A stretch of DNA of 49,077 nt from Streptomyces rubellomurinus (GTDB lineage: Bacteria > Actinomycetota > Actinomycetes > Streptomycetales > Streptomycetaceae). The position numbers and the translations under genes are program-made. The DNA lies in assembly GCF_000961885.1 (NCBI RefSeq), contig NZ_JZKH01000060.1:1-49077 (forward strand), read 5' to 3'. Shown piece after piece: positions 39,188 through 49,077 of this stretch; position 1 is the first letter of the stretch; every line of letters starts with the position of its first letter. The notes under the pieces are model-generated. The model did not search any database, was not told where the DNA came from, and saw only the letters and a list, made by a program, of their open reading frames with translations.

Positions 39188-39850
39188 TTGACCGCTTCGC
39201 ACTCCGACCAGGTCATCGCCGGCCAGGCCATGTACAACCCGTCGACGCTGCGGCTGTACGACTTCGCGGCCTTCCAGCTCAACTGCCGGTTCCTGTTCCG
39301 CGTCCCGGTGTCCGAGGTGGTCGGCCTGTTCGACCGCAACGTGTCCGCGAAGCACCTGGACCTCGGGGTGGGGACGGGCTACTTCCTGGACCACTGCCGG
39401 ACCCACCCGGGCCAGGCCATCACCCTGGCCGACCTCAACGAGCACTCGCTGAACCACGCGGCGGCCCGGCTGGCCCGCTTCGACGTCACGACCGTCCAGG
39501 CCAACGCCCTGGAGCCGCTGCCGCTGCCCGGGCGGGAGTTCGGCTCGGCGTCGATGAACTTCCTGCTGCACTGCGTGCCCGGCGACATGCGCGAGAAGGC
39601 CGTGGTGTTCGACAACGTCGCGGCCTGCGTGAAGCCCGGCGGGCGGCTGTTCGGCGCCACCGTGCTGACCGGGGGCGTGCCGGTGAACCCGCTCGCCAAG
39701 GTCATGCTGGGGGCGTGGAACAAGCGCGGCATCATGCACAACGGCGCGGACTCGCTCGACGACCTGCGCGACGCGCTGGCCGCCCGCTTCCCGCGGCACA
39801 AGCTCACCGTGCGCGGCTGCACCGCCCTCTTCGAGGCCGAGGTGCCGTAG
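39188..39850 (+). CDS. SAM-dependent methyltransferase (class I)
   Basis: 220 residues from TTG 39188, CCGGAGG upstream. LDLGVGTGYFLDHC is motif I at about residues 58-70, LADLN the acidic motif II, and GSASMNFLLHCVPGD and VKPGGRLFGATVL are motifs III/IV. Typical of small-molecule methyltransferases in actinomycetes. It is convergent with the acyl-CoA dehydrogenase gene and separated by a terminator, so it is not certain to belong to the polyketide cluster. Confidence 0.92.
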   Translation: MTASHSDQVIAGQAMYNPSTLRLYDFAAFQLNCRFLFRVPVSEVVGLFDRNVSAKHLDLGVGTGYFLDHCRTHPGQAITLADLNEHSLNHAAARLARFDVTTVQANALEPLPLPGREFGSASMNFLLHCVPGDMREKAVVFDNVAACVKPGGRLFGATVLTGGVPVNPLAKVMLGAWNKRGIMHNGADSLDDLRDALAARFPRHKLTVRGCTALFEAEVP

Positions 39851-39868
39851 CCCCGCAGCGAACACGAC

Positions 39869-39907
39869 GGGCCCGAACTCCCCATTGGCCGGGAGGAGTT
39901 CGGGCCC
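39869..39907. terminator. 13-bp hairpin between convergent genes
   Basis: GGGCCCGAACTCC and its complement around a 13-base loop, 19 bases after the methyltransferase stop and 12 before the dehydrogenase stop. Confidence 0.85.
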
Positions 39908-39918
39908 GCTGTCGTACG

Positions 39919-41111
39919 TCAGGTGCGGCGCGGCACCGGGATGACGTAGCGGCTGAACACCAGGTCGCGCAGGACGTCGTCGCCGCCCTCCACGATGGAG
40001 ATGTAGCGCATGTCCCGCATCAGCTTGCCGATCGGCGACTCGTCGGTGTAGCCGAGCCCGCCGAACATCTCCGAGCCGACGCTCGCCACGTCCCAACCCG
40101 CCTGCCCGCAGAACATCTTGGCGGTCAGCGCGGACTTGAGGGTGCCCTGCCGGTGCCACAGGTCGGCGGCGTTCGGGTTCGCCATGACGGCGTCGTAGTC
40201 CCGGGCGGCGCGCAGCAGATGGCTCTTCATGACGTCGATCTGCATCTCCATCTGCCCGAGCTTGGCCGCGAACACCGGGTTCTCCAGCAGCGTGCCGTCG
40301 CGCAGCGGCTTGGTCTTGGCGTAGGTCATGCAGAGGTCGCGGATGCGACGGGCGATGCCGAGCCCGGTGGTGGCGATCAGGATCCGGCTGGCGTTCAGGC
40401 CGATCTCCAGCAGCCGCAGGCCGGAGCCCTCCAGGCGGTTGGCCACGGGCACCCGGCAGCCCTTCAGGCTGACCTGGTAGCTGTACGAGGCGCGCACGCC
40501 GATGACGTTCCAGCGCTTCACGACCTCGATGCCGGGCGTGTCGCGCGGCACGAGCACGGCGTGGTGCACCTCCGGGTCCTCCGCCGAGCGGCCGACGACC
40601 ACCAGGAAGTCGGCGAAGTCGGAGTTGGTGGAGATGAACTTCTCGCCGGTGATGACGAGTTCGTCCCCGTCCACGGCCACCAGGGTGTCGATCTTGCCGA
40701 GCTCGCTGCCCGCCACCCGCTCGCTGCCCGGCGTCGCGCAGAACGAGCCCCGCTCGGCCATCGGCGCCAGGTACCGCTTCTTCAGCTCCTCGGAGCCGTA
40801 CAGCTGCACCATGCTGGTGCCCAGCACCGAGATGAACAGCGTGAACGCCACCCCGGCGTCCCCGTAGGCGAGTTCGTTGACGATCTCGACGCCGTCCGCC
40901 AGGCTCAGGCCCCGGCCGCCCAGCTCCTCGGGCAGCCACCAGTTCGCCAGCCCGGTCTCCCGGAACTTCTCGTACACGTCCGCGGGCTTGTCCTGGAACG
41001 TGTCGAACTCGGCGTGCCGGCCGTCCAGGTGCTCCTTGACGAACGCGCGGACGGCCTTCAGGTCTTCGGGCTTCATGCTCTCACTTTCGGGTCGGTCGGC
41101 CTGCGGGGCCG

Positions 41112-41115
<4 letters not shown>
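39919..41115 (-). CDS. Acyl-CoA dehydrogenase coupled to the PKS
   Basis: 398 residues from ATG 41115, whose first bases overlap the PKS stop (ATGA); an internal ATG at 41076 (MKPEDLKAV) with a weak GAGAG site is the alternative start. Acyl-CoA dehydrogenase features: [53 protein letters not shown], and [15 protein letters not shown] near the C-terminus, with the Glu in the position of the catalytic base. FAD and acyl-thioester binding are expected. Coupling to a modular PKS suggests it makes a precursor or oxidises an acyl-ACP/CoA intermediate; which is unknown. Confidence 0.9.

Positions 41116-49077
<7,962 letters not shown>

Overview
This is a very GC-rich window in which nearly all genes use G or C at third codon positions. 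It has GTG and TTG starts, GTGA and ATGA stop/start overlaps, a WhiJ/DUF397/HATPase regulatory triad, several Sec-secreted proteins and a modular type I polyketide synthase. Together these point to a Streptomycetaceae chromosome (Streptomyces or a relative such as Kitasatospora). No tRNA, rRNA, CRISPR array, transposase or integrase was seen.

Layout. 1-1341: 3' end of an Rhs/YD-repeat polymorphic-toxin gene with its terminator. 1463-4709: a GT-B-like glycosyl/glycerophosphotransferase gene carrying nine tandem heptamers inside its reading frame, then an SDR reductase and a TetR repressor sharing an operator sequence. 4762-8846: a STAND/TPR protein with a degenerate P-loop, divergent from a membrane Ser/Thr kinase. 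9043-14814: secreted and membrane proteins of unknown function and a five-gene operon (small secreted protein, lipoprotein, HlyD/MacA-type adaptor, MacB-type ATPase, FtsX-type permease). 14870-19197: a beta-trefoil-like protein, a flavin-reductase-like protein, a lipoprotein, a double carboxymuconolactone-decarboxylase-like protein divergent from a TetR regulator with two operators, and a small membrane protein.

19200-24475 is the most interesting part. A block of about 5.1 kb, flanked by near-identical direct repeats (terminator hairpin plus the 3' end of a DUF397 gene), carries a RibD-type reductase, an XRE-TPR regulator, a 52-residue two-repeat peptide, an HExxH protein resembling the 2-oxoglutarate-dependent HExxH peptide beta-hydroxylases, and a TPR protein fused to a 2OG-Fe(II) oxygenase. 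It reads as a mobile cassette for a ribosomally made, oxidatively modified peptide (RiPP). There is no radical SAM enzyme, LanM, YcaO, ATP-grasp enzyme, protease or transporter in the block.

24444-27569: DUF397, YciI-like, SDR, DUF397, XRE (DUF5753), HATPase and a 48-residue membrane peptide, the last four being the common WhiJ/AbaA-type developmental regulatory arrangement. 27782-30706: a secreted GH27 alpha-galactosidase and a convergent alpha/beta hydrolase. 30934-33792: two tandem secreted seven-repeat RCC1 proteins and a 77-residue secreted protein. 34077-38284: four secreted proteins in two convergent pairs, three of which appear to share an aerolysin/ETX-MTX2-like Ser/Thr-rich beta module. 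38409-39850: a quinone-reductase remnant, an isochorismatase-like protein lacking the catalytic Cys, and a methyltransferase.

39919-49077: an acyl-CoA dehydrogenase coupled to a polyketide synthase that runs off the right edge. The PKS has the order KSQ-AT-ACP-KS-AT-DH-KR-ACP, so it is a loading module plus the first extension module. Motifs predict a propionyl starter (methylmalonyl-specific AT with a decarboxylating KSQ) extended once with malonyl-CoA to an enoyl-ACP. There is no thioesterase, so other PKS genes should lie outside the window.
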